Assembly (NCBI RefSeq): GCF_003691585.1
Contig: NZ_CP033169.1
Span: forward strand, 1,364,001 to 1,428,000
Source of the DNA: Biomaibacter acetigenes
GTDB taxonomy: Bacteria; Bacillota; Thermosediminibacteria; Thermosediminibacterales; Tepidanaerobacteraceae
DNA length: 64,000 bases
Direction: 5' to 3'
This document shows, piece by piece, positions 63,984-64,000 of the stretch. Position 1 is the first letter of the stretch; every line of letters begins with the position of its first letter. The notes below the pieces were generated by a model. The model worked only from the letters and a program-made list of their open reading frames with translations, had not been told where the DNA came from and ran no database searches. The translations under genes and the position numbers were made by a program.

Positions 63984-64000
63984 GCAACGATGTGTTGAAA

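Noticed and set aside
63985-64000. Possible CRISPR repeat fragment ending in GTTGAAA at the right edge
   Set aside because: The ending resembles some CRISPR repeats, but only one copy is visible and it lies next to an inverted repeat structure; no second repeat or spacer can be seen.

Overview
The window is a dense, almost entirely plus-strand stretch of about 64 kb from a low-to-moderate GC, endospore-forming Firmicute. Evidence for this is a dcw cluster that runs straight into spoIIGA-sigE-sigG, further sporulation genes (spoVD, spoIVA, spoIIP, YIEGIA and its partner, ylmC/ymxH, yteA), meso-DAP-type MurE (DNPR motif), strong AGGAGG-type ribosome binding sites and frequent TTG starts. Gene content and order fit the class Clostridia, probably near Thermoanaerobacterales/Thermosediminibacterales. 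That placement is inferred from gene order, not from a search.

Layout. 1-6.4 kb: end of a class III aminotransferase gene, an AarF/UbiB-type kinase, an orphan minus-strand gene with an RNase HII-like N-terminus, tRNA-Pro(CGG), and the M16 peptidase-like pair ymfF/ymfH. 6.5-25 kb: the dcw cluster mraZ-rsmH-ftsL-spoVD-murE-murF-mraY-murD-ftsW-murG-murC-murA-ftsQ-DUF881-sbp-ftsA-ftsZ. 25.2-28.2 kb: spoIIGA-sigE-sigG, a small membrane protein and a YlmC/YmxH protein. 28.3-31.4 kb: nrdR, a radical SAM protein and pgeF. 31.4-35.4 kb: phoP-phoR-pstB-phoU. 35.5-39.6 kb: a mostly uncharacterised sporulation/membrane cluster (DUF1614, spoIIP, YIEGIA, its capping partner, two DUF3189 proteins). 39.6-45.6 kb: DUF512 radical SAM, der, plsY, gpsA, spoIVA. 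45.7-49.5 kb: ACT protein, hom, thrC, thrB. 49.5-54.4 kb: tRNA-Pro(GGG), an HlyD-like protein, ylmE-sepF-yggT-divIVA, a TM1266-like protein, DUF5665, yteA. 54.5-58.2 kb: lspA, an RluD-type pseudouridine synthase, pyrR and minus-strand rqcH. 58.3-63.9 kb: yicC-remA-gmk-rpoZ-coaBC-priA. The last 100 bases hold an unassigned structured element.

Regulation readable from the sequence: four AAAGTGG MraZ boxes before mraZ; four Pho-box repeats at exact 11-bp spacing before pstB; a SigF-type promoter embedded in a hairpin that buries the sigG Shine-Dalgarno, so that only read-through transcripts would carry the complete hairpin; and several SigA promoters with 17-bp spacers.

The most striking anomaly is four single-base frameshifts, in rsmH, ftsQ, sepF and divIVA. 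All four are cell-division or division-cluster genes, while none of the other genes is visibly broken. Three lie in A or T homopolymers. Sequencing or assembly error is the simplest explanation, but the clustering by function deserves a check. pstB also lacks any ordinary start codon at the place where its conserved N-terminus begins.
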